Origin: a virus
IMG/VR virus record: IMGVR_UViG_3300043418_000072
Location: 124,001-188,000 of that record
Reading direction: 5' to 3' (one strand)
Length of the DNA: 64,000 nt
Shown here: positions 7,930-15,676 of the stretch, one piece after another
Position numbering within the stretch: position 1 is the first letter of the stretch
Layout of the letters: every line of letters begins with the position of its first letter
Translations under genes and position numbers: made by a program
The notes under the pieces: model-generated
The model's database searches: none
Told to the model about the DNA's origin: nothing
The model's input: the letters and a program-made list of their open reading frames with translations, nothing else

Positions 7930-8144
7930 ACCAACACTTGCTGTTGATCCAGTTTAGCAATATCCTTGCTGTGTTTGCTAACAGATTTCGCATTGGGATT
8001 ATCCACAATCTTCATACGCACCTGGCCGCTACCGTTTTCGTACTTAGTAGTACCCACAGCTTTGACCTTGTAGATATTGCTGTAGAAGACCACAAAGTCA
8101 TCTGCTTTAATTTCTTGGTCAATAACGTCAGTAATGGGATTCAT
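7902..8144 (-). CDS. SH3/KOW-like hypothetical protein
   Basis: 80 aa with IKADDFVVFYSNIYKVKAVG, a beta pattern like small SH3-type barrels, and a C-terminal amphipathic helix (KLDQQQVLVWMLKKG). Coupled by ATGA to the small gene upstream. Confidence 0.64.
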   Translation of the reverse strand: MNPITDVIDQEIKADDFVVFYSNIYKVKAVGTTKYENGSGQVRMKIVDNPNAKSVSKHSKDIAKLDQQQVLVWMLKKGYQ

Positions 8145-8302
8145 AATAGCTCTGCTTCAATAGTGCTCTTGACTATAGAGAGCAAACTTTGAAAGGGCGC
8201 AATGAACTTGCTTTTACCATGCACAGCCGCATCTACTGTAGGGAACGGACCTGCTTCGATACCCTCTGAACTGACTAGATAATATACTTGATAGGTTTTC
8301 AT
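8141..8302 (-). CDS. small hypothetical protein, 53 aa
   Basis: ATG 8302 and TGA 8141, product beginning MKTYQVYYLVSSEGIEAGPF and ending in a helix STIEAELL. Its start overlaps the stop of the FGVEE gene upstream (ATGA), whose tail gives the GGAG ribosome-binding site. Function unknown. Confidence 0.66.
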   Translation of the reverse strand: MKTYQVYYLVSSEGIEAGPFPTVDAAVHGKSKFIAPFQSLLSIVKSTIEAELL

Positions 8303-8526
8303 TCTTCAACTCCGAAATGTTCATTCAGCACCATTGCCCAGTCCAAGTCACTGCGTCCAATAAACTCGGGAGAGTTAAGATATTGACCACATTCCCAAAC
8401 AATCAATTTGGCGAACTTTCCACGGACGATGCTGTGATAGATATCATTGTATCGGTCGTTGACCGGCACTCGGCTATCAGCATAGGCAATAGCCTCAAGT
8501 TCAAGTTGTTTGATTCGTTCGTTCAT
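8299..8526 (-). CDS. MNERI/FGVEE family protein
   Basis: 75 aa, MNERIKQLELEAIAYADSR, core KFAKLIVWECGQYL, tail VLNEHFGVEE. An in-frame extension to 8574 overlaps another gene and has no ribosome-binding site, whereas ATG 8526 has GAGG at the right distance. Function unknown. Confidence 0.75.
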   Translation of the reverse strand: MNERIKQLELEAIAYADSRVPVNDRYNDIYHSIVRGKFAKLIVWECGQYLNSPEFIGRSDLDWAMVLNEHFGVEE

Positions 8527-8729
8527 CAGTACTTCCTCAATTCTTTTATATCTAGCAAGTTGCAGTTGCCGCAATGCCTGGCTTGGTAGTCAACTGTCCA
8601 TACACCTTCTTTGCGGGCTTTTGGATCGTGGTACTTGGTCCAATTATGCCACCCAATGCGACACCAAAAACTTGTTGCCAGCAAAGGCTCGTCCTTTAGA
8701 GCCCGCATGGTGTTTTCTGCTTCATTCAC
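8526..8729 (-). CDS. small zinc-ribbon-like phage protein
   Basis: 67 aa from a GTG at 8729 that has AAGGA nine bases upstream and overlaps the previous stop; ATG 8708 is the alternative. It carries FWCRIGWHNWTKYH and later QARHCGNCNLLD, i.e. C...H plus CxxC, a pattern seen in small phage zinc proteins. Function unknown. Confidence 0.6.
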   Translation of the reverse strand: MNEAENTMRALKDEPLLATSFWCRIGWHNWTKYHDPKARKEGVWTVDYQARHCGNCNLLDIKELRKY

Positions 8730-9459
8730 AGTGTGATGTTCCTTGTAGCGCATCAGGTACAACCCAGTCCGTTGGCACATCAGTGACTTCAACCAAGCCA
8801 GCAGGTGCTCCACCAAGTTGGCGCCAAGCAAATGCACGGTCTTGATTTTCTTTCTGAATCCAGAGTTGTTTAGACTGTTCTTCCCACATCACAGGAAAGT
8901 CAGCAGCCCACAAGCTCAAGTCGTAGCTGAGACTTTTTCCGCCTCCGCCACCTGATCCAGTACAGATAGGAGAGTCTTCGAAGTAGTCACTGCCAAAGCC
9001 GGTCGAACTTGTTACGCTGTAAGTGATTCGGCCGCGCCAGCCCGCATAGCCCGTAGGCTTGCCTTTGTTATGTTCACTTCGGCGATCAAAGTTAGTAACA
9101 CCTCCACGCGGGCAAGAGTGACTGTTGCTAAGTTCGTTAACAAAGTGCAACCCAGACAGTTTCAACCCAATCAGCTGATCGTCTTTCTTGGGAAAATTGC
9201 TGCGTTTGCGCCAGCTATTGCGCTGGATCATGTTGTCACGGAAGAAGCTCCAATGATCAATGATAAACTGTTGCAGCTCATCAAATGATGCAACCTGTCC
9301 CATTGTGTCTAGGAACACTTCGCGGTCTGCTGCACGTTTTTCTAAGCGGCGCACTTGTGCTCGTGCAGCGCCAAGTTTGCGAAGGTGAGTAGTGTACTTG
9401 GCTTTGTCTTCAAACAACTTGCCATCTGCATCACTTTTCCAAACAAGAACTTGACTCAT
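8722..9459 (-). CDS. hypothetical protein, 245 aa
   Basis: N-terminal charged helix (KYTTHLRKLGAARAQVRRLE), then a polar middle with a glycine run (CTGSGGGGGKSLSYDL) and a tryptophan-rich C-terminus. No family recognised. First gene after the promoter at 9489-9517, with GAGGT ahead of the ATG. Confidence 0.72.
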   Translation of the reverse strand: MSQVLVWKSDADGKLFEDKAKYTTHLRKLGAARAQVRRLEKRAADREVFLDTMGQVASFDELQQFIIDHWSFFRDNMIQRNSWRKRSNFPKKDDQLIGLKLSGLHFVNELSNSHSCPRGGVTNFDRRSEHNKGKPTGYAGWRGRITYSVTSSTGFGSDYFEDSPICTGSGGGGGKSLSYDLSLWAADFPVMWEEQSKQLWIQKENQDRAFAWRQLGGAPAGLVEVTDVPTDWVVPDALQGTSHCE

Positions 9460-9488
9460 GTGCTACCTCACTTTGCTGCTATGTGTAT

Positions 9489-9517
9489 ATTATAGCACCA
9501 AAATCATTATGGGTCAA
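9489..9517 (-). promoter_or_regulatory. sigma70-type promoter
   Basis: On the minus strand: TTGACC, 17-base spacer, TATAAT. Drives 8722-9459 and the operon below it. The -35 overlaps the stop region of the upstream gene. One of about 20 nearly identical promoters in the window. Confidence 0.88.
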
Positions 9518-9687
9518 CTGTGCTTTGCAACATAACTGACAAGACCAATTAGGTTCCAAAACCCAATCACTGTTAAACCTAAACAAAAGTATACACTTTT
9601 GCGCTCATGAAAATTGTCCCACATTGCATAGTGCATACCAGCAACAAAGATGACGCCAAAAGTAACGATGATTTGTATAGCTAACAT
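9514..9687 (-). CDS. small two-helix membrane protein, 57 aa
   Basis: ATG 9687, TGA 9514-9516 inside the next promoter's -35 box. Starts MLAIQIIVTFGVIFVAGMHY, then a polar loop DNFHERKS and a second hydrophobic helix (LGLTVIGFWNLIGLVSYV). Two membrane passes predicted; function unknown. Confidence 0.68.
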   Translation of the reverse strand: MLAIQIIVTFGVIFVAGMHYAMWDNFHERKSVYFCLGLTVIGFWNLIGLVSYVAKHS

Positions 9688-9689
9688 TT

Positions 9690-10007
9690 TTATGCTTTCA
9701 ACATTGCCCAGACGGCAGTTTGTTCTAGGTCTTGTTCAAATTCTGGATACACTTCATCTAGTTCTAATTTAGAAACGATCTTGTAGCCTTTCTTGAGCTT
9801 TTTATCACGCTGATGTTCTGCGTCCATATAGAAAGCATCAGCAGTCTTTGTCTGGAGTTTCTTACCACGTCGGCCCCAGAATGTCACATACTTGTAAGTA
9901 TTGATTCTGCTACCACTGTAGACTATATCCACATCTGCAATTCGAATCATACCCCACACTTTGTCGTGGTTATCTTCGTTGCACCAAAGAATGTGCTCGT
10001 AGTTCAT
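9690..10007 (-). CDS. WGR-domain protein
   Basis: 105 aa. The segment NTYKYVTFWGRRGKKLQTKT contains the W-G-R signature of the WGR domain, found in PARPs, MolR-type regulators and some phage proteins and thought to bind nucleic acid. The whole protein is one such domain with a helical C-terminus (YPEFEQDLEQTAVWAML). Stop is two bases from the next gene. Confidence 0.7.
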   Translation of the reverse strand: MNYEHILWCNEDNHDKVWGMIRIADVDIVYSGSRINTYKYVTFWGRRGKKLQTKTADAFYMDAEHQRDKKLKKGYKIVSKLELDEVYPEFEQDLEQTAVWAMLKA

Positions 10008-10168
10008 TCTGGTACTCCAATGATTTTACATTGCTGATCACGCGGAAGAGATTTCTCACACTCTTGTTTTGCTCTGCGATACTTTTCAGCATCAGCAAAC
10101 GGCATGGTGTTTAAGATGCTGAAGATTAAAAATCCCAACACAATACACCACATGTTATCTTTTGTCAT
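10004..10168 (-). CDS. small membrane-anchored protein, 54 aa
   Basis: ATG 10168, TGA 10004. Starts MTKDNMWCIVLGFLIFSIL, a hydrophobic anchor or signal, followed by a polar part with two cysteines (AKQECEKS and DQQCKII) that could form a disulfide if exported. Coupled by ATGA to the WGR gene. Confidence 0.66.
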   Translation of the reverse strand: MTKDNMWCIVLGFLIFSILNTMPFADAEKYRRAKQECEKSLPRDQQCKIIGVPE

Positions 10169-10527
10169 TACTGTTCCTTTACACGTTTTGCTCTAGTTTT
10201 CTTAGCCATACGCTGATATCCTGCATTGTCTTTAACAGCCTCAAGATAGTCCTTGGGCGGCTTTTCGATCTTGCCAACGCCAGTTTGCGGATCAATCAAT
10301 TTCCAGCGATTACCAACCAATTGTGGATACGCCTTGCCTTCTGCAAACAACACTGTCTGGCGGTACATAGCTTCGCTAACAAACAAAGTTAATGCAGAAG
10401 CCGGATATGATCTGGGATTGTCTAGAATCCAATTAACCACGTTGACCATGTGACCATCAGTCATATCTTTGACTTTGATTCTACGCCCGTCTGCTGTGCC
10501 CCATTCTTTTTCTCTATTGTGCGTCAT
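10168..10527 (-). CDS. hypothetical protein
   Basis: 119 aa. N-terminal REKEWGTADGRRIKVKDMTD then a segment DGHMVNVVNWILDNP; basic C-terminal tail (MAKKTRAKRVKEQ). No family recognised. ATGA/TAATG coupled at both ends. Confidence 0.68.
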   Translation of the reverse strand: MTHNREKEWGTADGRRIKVKDMTDGHMVNVVNWILDNPRSYPASALTLFVSEAMYRQTVLFAEGKAYPQLVGNRWKLIDPQTGVGKIEKPPKDYLEAVKDNAGYQRMAKKTRAKRVKEQ

Positions 10528-10931
10528 ACCGTGAATCCTACGTTACGCAACCCGGCCACCGCTTGGCTATACTGCTCGGGGTTAACTTTCAAATACTCAG
10601 TACTTGGGTTAGACAAGTATGTGCGATCACGCAATCGGTCATAAATGTCTTTACTGTCTTTAAGACCCAGGCCCGACCATGTGCGAATCTCTTTGATGCA
10701 GGCCACTGCATTGTTGCCCGCCATTGAGGTAAGGCCTTTTAACAGGATACGATCATTATACTGACCGGTGATCATTGCAAAGAAGATTTGACCCTTAACA
10801 TCGGGATCAAGCACATTTGTAATTTGTTCCCACAGTTCCAGCCCTTTGTCGGCGCCGTATGCTTCTGTAATGGCCCGCATAAAATGCAAACCATTGGTGA
10901 TAAGTGATGTTTTGTGTTCTTCGGGAATCAT
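10524..10931 (-). CDS. protein with bL12 (L7/L12) C-terminal-domain-like region
   Basis: 135 aa. The segment ACIKEIRTWSGLGLKDSKDI (about residues 76-95) closely resembles the bL12 C-terminal domain helix pair (V.R..TGLGLKEAKDLV), which recruits translation factors to the ribosome. The N-terminal 70 residues are helical and not bL12-like, so this is not a ribosomal protein copy. A ribosome- or factor-binding role is inference from the motif alone. Confidence 0.6.
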   Translation of the reverse strand: MIPEEHKTSLITNGLHFMRAITEAYGADKGLELWEQITNVLDPDVKGQIFFAMITGQYNDRILLKGLTSMAGNNAVACIKEIRTWSGLGLKDSKDIYDRLRDRTYLSNPSTEYLKVNPEQYSQAVAGLRNVGFTV

Positions 10932-11146
10932 TTTAACGCCAATGTAAAAGGAGCTTCATTAAAGACCAAGTACCACAGTGCTGCAACTGCAATACCAGCA
11001 ACGTTAATCGAAATACGCGAAGCCCACGAGTTTTCTGCGCCACCTAGTGTCCACTTGCCACTGTAGCAAATCCACATAATAAACCACGATGCGGTTGCTG
11101 ACAGCATAAACATTACCAAACAAATCCAACCAAACACGGCCATCAT
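10928..11146 (-). CDS. small membrane protein
   Basis: 72 aa with two hydrophobic helices: FGWICLVMFMLSATASWFIM and ISINVAGIAVAALWYLVF, separated by a short glycine/polar loop. No family recognised. ATGA overlaps at both ends. Confidence 0.66.
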   Translation of the reverse strand: MMAVFGWICLVMFMLSATASWFIMWICYSGKWTLGGAENSWASRISINVAGIAVAALWYLVFNEAPFTLALK

Positions 11147-11781
11147 TTTATTTCCTTTGTGTAGTTTAGATACGTGATCTTACCACCACTAAACTTGCTT
11201 TCTTCTTGTGCTTTAACTTTGGCCCGCAATTTAACTGTTAAGGGATATTCGTGCTTACAGAAAAACCCCACTAGGTTGCCGTTGCCATCGTGCCCTGTGT
11301 AGCGATAGCAGAGATAAGTCTTGTTCCAACGCTTGATTACTGTAGTAAACTCCAGCTCAACTTTGTCACCAATGCGACCAATGTACCTGCTGCTATAGCC
11401 ATTGATAGTCAGCTCATGTGTTTGATTCTGTTCGGCCTGAAGATCTGCATAGATTTTAGGAATCCAAATAATGATTCCAAAATCGCTACGTCCTGTAGAT
11501 TCTTTCTCTACAATCAATCCCACACGCTCAACAAAATTGCCTAATTCTTTACCCGTTAGTCGAGCCAACAAAACCTGCTGCACAATAGCATCTTTAATCT
11601 CTTGTGCGCGAGTGCGATCTTCGTCTAGCACTTCAATGCTAGTACAATGCAGCATATGGCTTTTAACCATAGCGGCATTGGTAACTGGACGCTCAAGTGT
11701 AGTAGAATTGACCACACTGTTGCCATTGACGCGATATGCTGCTACCGCTAGCACAAGAGTATCAAGTACGTTGATTGCCAT
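11143..11781 (-). CDS. hypothetical protein, 212 aa
   Basis: Begins MAINVLDTLVLAVAAYRVNG. The frame is open to 11817, but ATG 11781, just after the upstream TAA, is the more natural start. A middle block DFGIIIWIPKIYADLQAEQN and a beta-rich C-terminal half are visible. Not recognised. Confidence 0.68.
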   Translation of the reverse strand: MAINVLDTLVLAVAAYRVNGNSVVNSTTLERPVTNAAMVKSHMLHCTSIEVLDEDRTRAQEIKDAIVQQVLLARLTGKELGNFVERVGLIVEKESTGRSDFGIIIWIPKIYADLQAEQNQTHELTINGYSSRYIGRIGDKVELEFTTVIKRWNKTYLCYRYTGHDGNGNLVGFFCKHEYPLTVKLRAKVKAQEESKFSGGKITYLNYTKEIK

Positions 11782-11782
11782 G

Positions 11783-12172
11783 TTATTGGAGCCCCAACAA
11801 TGCACGTTCTTCATCATTCAACAACTCACGCACCTTGCGTTGAGCTTCTGCTTTGACTGATGATTGGCGCTTGGCTTCTGCTTGAGCTTCTTCCAAGTCA
11901 TTTAGCATGTATTCGAGATCCTCTAGATTCTCTTGGGATACAGTATCAAAAGCGTATGCCATGCGATACTCTTTGTTGTGGTACGCACGGCTACTAGGGT
12001 TTGAGACCAAAAACACTTCGTCTACTACAGTGAGCGTCCAGTCATATTGATTGTTCACACGTGCCAGCGTTGACATCAAACGCGAAGGATAAGCTGCCAT
12101 TTCTGCTTGGCGGCGTGCTTCACGTTCTGCGTCAAATCGTGCATTACGTTGTGCTGCTGTTTCGCGGGCCAT
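11783..12172 (-). CDS. hypothetical coiled-coil protein
   Basis: 129 aa. Charged N-terminal helix (ARETAAQRNARFDAEREARR), a central beta part (YDWTLTVVDEVFLVSN) and a long C-terminal acidic helix ending DEERALLGLQ. First gene after the promoter at 12204-12232. Function unknown. Confidence 0.7.
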   Translation of the reverse strand: MARETAAQRNARFDAEREARRQAEMAAYPSRLMSTLARVNNQYDWTLTVVDEVFLVSNPSSRAYHNKEYRMAYAFDTVSQENLEDLEYMLNDLEEAQAEAKRQSSVKAEAQRKVRELLNDEERALLGLQ

Positions 12173-12203
12173 ATCAAACTCCTGTTTTGCTTACTATGCT
12201 AGT

Positions 12204-12232
12204 ATTATAGCACCAAAACCATTTAAGGTCAA
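12204..12232 (-). promoter_or_regulatory. sigma70-type promoter
   Basis: Minus strand TTGACC, 17-base spacer, TATAAT, upstream of 11783-12172. Confidence 0.88.
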
Positions 12233-12239
12233 ATTTCGG

Positions 12240-12413
12240 TTAGAGGACTCGGTAAGCCCAATTGTTTAATTGCATGGTACCTAAATCCGCAGGGCTAGAC
12301 CATGCCTCAACCCAAAGTTCCCCAACATGCACTAGATTCATGCTAGTGTAGCGGCAAACCTGTGTAAGTTCAGTGCGATTAAACAAGATTCTCACAGCAT
12401 CAGATTTGTTCAT
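12240..12413 (-). CDS. small hypothetical protein, 57 aa
   Basis: ATG 12413, TAA 12240. Begins MNKSDAVRILFNRTELTQVC and ends NNWAYRVL. It sits between two sigma70-type promoters, so it can be transcribed alone. Function unknown. Confidence 0.62.
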   Translation of the reverse strand: MNKSDAVRILFNRTELTQVCRYTSMNLVHVGELWVEAWSSPADLGTMQLNNWAYRVL

Positions 12414-12442
12414 GGTAACCCTTAATTATTTGCTATGCGTTT

Positions 12443-12471
12443 ATTATAACAAGGAAATCATTATGGGTCAA
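12443..12471 (-). promoter_or_regulatory. sigma70-type promoter
   Basis: Minus strand TTGACC, 17-base spacer, TATAAT; transcribes 12240-12413. Confidence 0.87.
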
Positions 12472-12479
12472 CCAAAATT

Positions 12480-12960
12480 ATCTAATACTTTGTATTACAT
12501 GAAAGATGTACTGCGTACATCTGCTTATAAGCTATCGCTTAACGCATTTGTTTGAAGTAGTAGAAGTGATGTATGAGATATTCATCCAGATTGTGGAGTG
12601 AGAATGACACCCAGTAAATGGATGTCAAAAGGCTTTCATCCGAGTTGCTCTCGTTTAAACGACAATAGGTGTTTTGGATTCCACGTCTCTGGGCTCTGTA
12701 CCTTACCCTACCTACTACGATTTTTAATGCACCTCGGTGTCAATGTGCAATGGACGTAATGGATCTAAGTTAGCTCGCGCTACACTCAACCTGTATCCGA
12801 CAATTCAAACGTAATTACCGCAGAGGGGTATCGTTTTAAGGCATCCCAGCATCACTGGGGTAGAGAATTGAAGTCCGTCCGTAATGACAGAATTGGGCAT
12901 CGGCACACACATCAGATGCTTACCCAGCAGAATTATAACCGGCCTGCCAACCTTATGTTA
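12480..12960 (-). ncRNA. gene-free, hairpin-rich region; candidate structured RNA
   Basis: About 480 bases without a credible gene on either strand, unusual here where genes overlap. It holds several clear hairpins: GGGCATC...GATGC..CCC near 12895-12930, CCCAG/CTGGG near 12845-12860, TGCAC/GTGCA near 12730-12750, GACATCC/GGGTGTC near 12606-12632, and a perfect 8-bp hairpin (agatgtac-tgc-gtacatct) at 12504-12522. A TATAAT on the minus strand near 12935 could start it. The structure suggests a long non-coding RNA, but I do not recognise a known class; strand is inferred. Confidence 0.45.
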
Positions 12961-12968
12961 CGATGATG

Positions 12969-13214
12969 TTACTTTTTCTTGCTAGCGATGCTAGCATGTA
13001 ATTGAGATAGATATTGTGTTTGGTAGCGTAATTTAGATTCAGTGGCTTCTAGTCGTTGTTCTAATCGATTAAGTTTAGCGGCCATTTGGTCCATAGTTAA
13101 CTTAGTGTCTTTAAGTACTTTCTCGTGGCTCAATAAGTTGGGACGAGGCGGAGCATTAGGGTCCACTGGACGCTTTTTCTTCGCCTTCATTAGTCTAAGC
13201 ATTGCTGGGTTCAT
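12969..13214 (-). CDS. coiled-coil hypothetical protein
   Basis: 81 aa. Basic, proline-rich start (KAKKKRPVDPNAPPRPN) followed by a heptad-like helix (MDQMAAKLNRLEQRLEATES). Probably oligomerises by coiled coil. Last gene before the gene-free stretch. Confidence 0.68.
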   Translation of the reverse strand: MNPAMLRLMKAKKKRPVDPNAPPRPNLLSHEKVLKDTKLTMDQMAAKLNRLEQRLEATESKLRYQTQYLSQLHASIASKKK

Positions 13215-13537
13215 ATAGGATATTTATCGTTAAGTGGGCCCGGAACCTTGATGACCATAGTAGTGGTATCTTCTAAGTAGCTGCACTGACACACTTCGTT
13301 GGGATAGAATATAATTCCCATACCTGCGGTGTAGATTTCCCCGTTAATTTGAACCTTGCCTGCCGTAATTAGATTGATTTCCGTGGCGATTTTGTGGTAA
13401 TGTGCCACACTAGTCTCGCCCTGGTAGTTAGTTTGGAAGGCAGCTTCTAAGATATCTGTTTTAAAAACAGCCTTATCAAATTGCCCTACAAACCAACCCC
13501 TATCGCCTGCATCACTCAGCTGGAACTGCTTGGGCAT
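13211..13537 (-). CDS. cupin-fold protein
   Basis: 108 aa. Contains the two cupin motifs in short form: SVAHYHKIATEINLITAGKV (H, H, E) and INGEIYTAGMGIIFYPNEVC. Small single-domain cupins of this kind in phages often resemble sugar epimerase or WxcM-like proteins, but the substrate is not evident. ATG 13537 chosen; an in-frame TTG lies two codons upstream. Confidence 0.72.
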   Translation of the reverse strand: MPKQFQLSDAGDRGWFVGQFDKAVFKTDILEAAFQTNYQGETSVAHYHKIATEINLITAGKVQINGEIYTAGMGIIFYPNEVCQCSYLEDTTTMVIKVPGPLNDKYPI

Positions 13538-13913
13538 TTTCAATCTCGGCCGCTGCTGCCGCGTCTGCTGCTTCCATTTCGGCTTCTAGCTCTGAGACAA
13601 TAATGTCCATGAACTCTGGATCCAACTGTTTCATAACTGTAGTCATGTACTGATGATATCCTGCAAAGAAATACTTAAACAGTTCTTTGAAGTCACGATT
13701 TTCGTTAAAGCCGTTACGTGTAACTGTCTTGTTAGAGAAGTTAAGCACAATCTTTGCAGTGTGTGCGCTGTTCTTTAAACCGCGGGTGATTTCAACTTTT
13801 TCGTCGTAGCGAATGTTGTCTTTATTATCCATCCAACCTTTAACGTTGGTGCGGACTCCTGGTTTTGGCTTCATGCCATAATATGCTACTAGATAGATGT
13901 CTTTATTGCTCAT
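13512..13913 (-). CDS. hypothetical protein next to clamp loader
   Basis: 133 aa, NKDIYLVAYYGMKPKPGVRT at the start and an alanine/glutamate-rich C-terminal tail. Located directly after the clamp loader gene with ATGA coupling, the place where T4-like phages carry gp62 (small clamp-loader subunit). I cannot confirm gp62 from sequence; it is a positional guess only. Confidence 0.6.
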   Translation of the reverse strand: MSNKDIYLVAYYGMKPKPGVRTNVKGWMDNKDNIRYDEKVEITRGLKNSAHTAKIVLNFSNKTVTRNGFNENRDFKELFKYFFAGYHQYMTTVMKQLDPEFMDIIVSELEAEMEAADAAAAAEIENAQAVPAE

Positions 13914-14827
13914 GATGTAATTTGTGTTAATTCGACTAGTGTAGCCGATAGGTTGATTTCGGGATCTGCAACCATGCTGTGGTTTACAAGTCCCTTGCGA
14001 ATGACAATGATTGCCTCGTCTTGACCAGATTCAGTCTTGGACCAAATGTTCAAGTTGTCGTACATCCAACGGAAGATCTCTTCGTGGTTGTCGCCATTGT
14101 TGATAATTGCTTGACGTGCTTCACGAATACGTCCGCTCTTCATTAGTTCAACTGCATCCAGTTTCCAGTCTCTAACGCCACGGTCATTTTCGCCGGGCTT
14201 GTCTAGAGTACCTTCTGTGCTGTTGGCTTGCAGCAAATTTAAACACTTACGCAAGTCTGGATAAGTGGCTTTGCAATAGCTGTCTAGCGTATCGAGATCA
14301 AACTCAACGCCTTCAGTTACAAGAATAGTTGCAACACGGGCAGTGAATTCTGTTTCATCTGTTTTGTCAATGTGAAAGCCTTGGCAGCGTGAATGCAACG
14401 CATCCATGATCTTGTGTGGCTTGTTACAGGTAAAGATAAAACGTGCTTGGCTTGCGTATGTTTCTAACAGTCCACGCATGATAGCCTGTGCGTTATGCGA
14501 CAAGTAATCAGCTTCGTCCATTAGTACAACTTTAAAGCGACCAAATGGCATTGTTTGCACAAAGCCTTCGACCTTGCTTTTAATAAAGTCTACGCCGTTG
14601 TCTCGACTTGCGTTGATCTGTAGTACATCGTAGTCTTCAATGCCCAGTTCATTGATAAGAACTTTAGCAAGAGTTGTTTTGCCTGTACCCGGACTGCCGC
14701 TTAGTAGCAGATGCGGGATAGTCTTATCGCGAATCCAAGACTCAATTTGTTTACGTTGACTTGCATCAGTAAACACATAGTCGCCTACAGTCTTTGGTCG
14801 ATACTTCTCAGTCCATAGCTCTTTCAT
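13910..14827 (-). CDS. 44: sliding clamp loader ATPase (gp44-like)
   Basis: 305 aa AAA+ protein of the RFC small-subunit/gp44 type, which loads the sliding clamp for the phage DNA polymerase. Walker A is LLLSGSPGTGKTTLAK (about residues 39-54), Walker B is KVVLMDEADYL, sensor 1 is FIFTCNKPHKIM and the SRC arginine-finger motif is HSRCQGF. Length matches T4 gp44 (319 aa). Strong marker for a T4-like replication module. Confidence 0.93.
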   Translation of the reverse strand: MKELWTEKYRPKTVGDYVFTDASQRKQIESWIRDKTIPHLLLSGSPGTGKTTLAKVLINELGIEDYDVLQINASRDNGVDFIKSKVEGFVQTMPFGRFKVVLMDEADYLSHNAQAIMRGLLETYASQARFIFTCNKPHKIMDALHSRCQGFHIDKTDETEFTARVATILVTEGVEFDLDTLDSYCKATYPDLRKCLNLLQANSTEGTLDKPGENDRGVRDWKLDAVELMKSGRIREARQAIINNGDNHEEIFRWMYDNLNIWSKTESGQDEAIIVIRKGLVNHSMVADPEINLSATLVELTQITS

Positions 14828-15003
14828 TTGATTCCTAGCTCTCTGTTAATGGCTTCAATGCCGCGTTGTGATGTTGTTGGGTCTGTTTTCTCTAGTGCTG
14901 CTTTGCACTCATTGATAACCAATTCAGCAAACTCTTGTAGGCGTTCGTGACTACACATTTGAATCTTGGCACGGACTGCTAATGCTTTAATTTGTTCATT
15001 CAT
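14824..15003 (-). CDS. MNERI-family protein without FGVEE tail
   Basis: 59 aa, ATG 15003, TGA 14824. Begins MNEQIKALAVRAKIQMCSHE with family core QEFAELVINECKAAL. The C-terminus is RELGIK rather than HFGVEE, so here the body exists without the shared tail, while other genes carry the tail without this body. ATGA coupled to the clamp loader gene. Confidence 0.7.
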   Translation of the reverse strand: MNEQIKALAVRAKIQMCSHERLQEFAELVINECKAALEKTDPTTSQRGIEAINRELGIK

Positions 15004-15289
15004 ATCTTGATCCTGCTTGACCTGGCTCGTTACTATTAGTACAGGCCAATGTGTGATCCGTTGACTTAGGGCAACGCTTGTTTCCGCAGTCTGGACACAT
15101 AATAAACGTGCTCATCGTAAGTGGCATTCCTCGCTCATCGTATTTTAACCCCATACAGCGATAACAGCCGCATGTTTTATCAAAATACCAACGCTTCTTT
15201 TCGCCAAACGCCTGTTCATGACTTGCACCGAACTCCTGCTGACTTACGCTAAACGGGCGAGGGTTACTGCCCTTACCGCCGTCGCTCAT
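14996..15289 (-). CDS. zinc-binding-like phage hypothetical protein
   Basis: 97 aa with CGCYRCMGLKY and MCPDCGNKRCPKSTDH, two cysteine clusters that suggest one or two zinc sites. Glycine/polar N-terminus. Overlaps its neighbours by 4 and 8 bp. Function unknown. Confidence 0.7.
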   Translation of the reverse strand: MSDGGKGSNPRPFSVSQQEFGASHEQAFGEKKRWYFDKTCGCYRCMGLKYDERGMPLTMSTFIMCPDCGNKRCPKSTDHTLACTNSNEPGQAGSRYE

Positions 15290-15498
15290 TTTGGCTCCTT
15301 GGCTTCTTGAACCTCGTGTGGCTCAGCGAATCGTGTTGGTGGCATACGCAGTGCTTCAGGGATAATGTTCCACTGCACTGGCTTCCAATATTTTGCAAAC
15401 AAGTTGTTCATCACTATGATGGTAATGCCAATGGCAATTGCGCCCATACCGATTAAAACGCTCGATGCTAAAAATACTGCTGCTACATCCATATCCAT
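15286..15498 (-). CDS. small membrane protein
   Basis: 70 aa. Starts MDMDVAAVFLASSVLIGMGA, a long hydrophobic helix, followed by a polar C-terminus ending EVQEAKEPK. GAGGAG eight bases upstream of ATG 15498 decides the start over upstream in-frame codons. Confidence 0.7.
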   Translation of the reverse strand: MDMDVAAVFLASSVLIGMGAIAIGITIIVMNNLFAKYWKPVQWNIIPEALRMPPTRFAEPHEVQEAKEPK

Positions 15499-15674
15499 TA
15501 TACTAACTCCTCTAAAATTCCTAAACATTCAGCAACGATGAACAGTGTCCCTGCTTCAGGGAAGCCCACCATTATTAATGATACTCCGGCCCCAATACGT
15601 AATACGCTCTTAATAAGGCTAACATAAAAATGACCTTTACTGGGGTCTTTTGGTTGAATTTCAATTTGACTCAT
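15498..15674 (-). CDS. small membrane-associated protein, 58 aa
   Basis: ATG 15674, TAA 15498 overlapping the next ATG (TAATG). Begins MSQIEIQPKDPSKGHFYVSL with a hydrophobic C-terminal half (GAGVSLIMVGFPEAGTLFIV). Its last codons (ILEELV) carry the GAGGAG ribosome-binding site of the next gene. Confidence 0.66.
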   Translation of the reverse strand: MSQIEIQPKDPSKGHFYVSLIKSVLRIGAGVSLIMVGFPEAGTLFIVAECLGILEELV

Positions 15675-15676
15675 GA

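Noticed and set aside
12373-12555. 60-codon plus-strand frame
   Set aside because: It runs across a strong minus-strand promoter and the start of a minus-strand gene, and lacks a ribosome-binding site.
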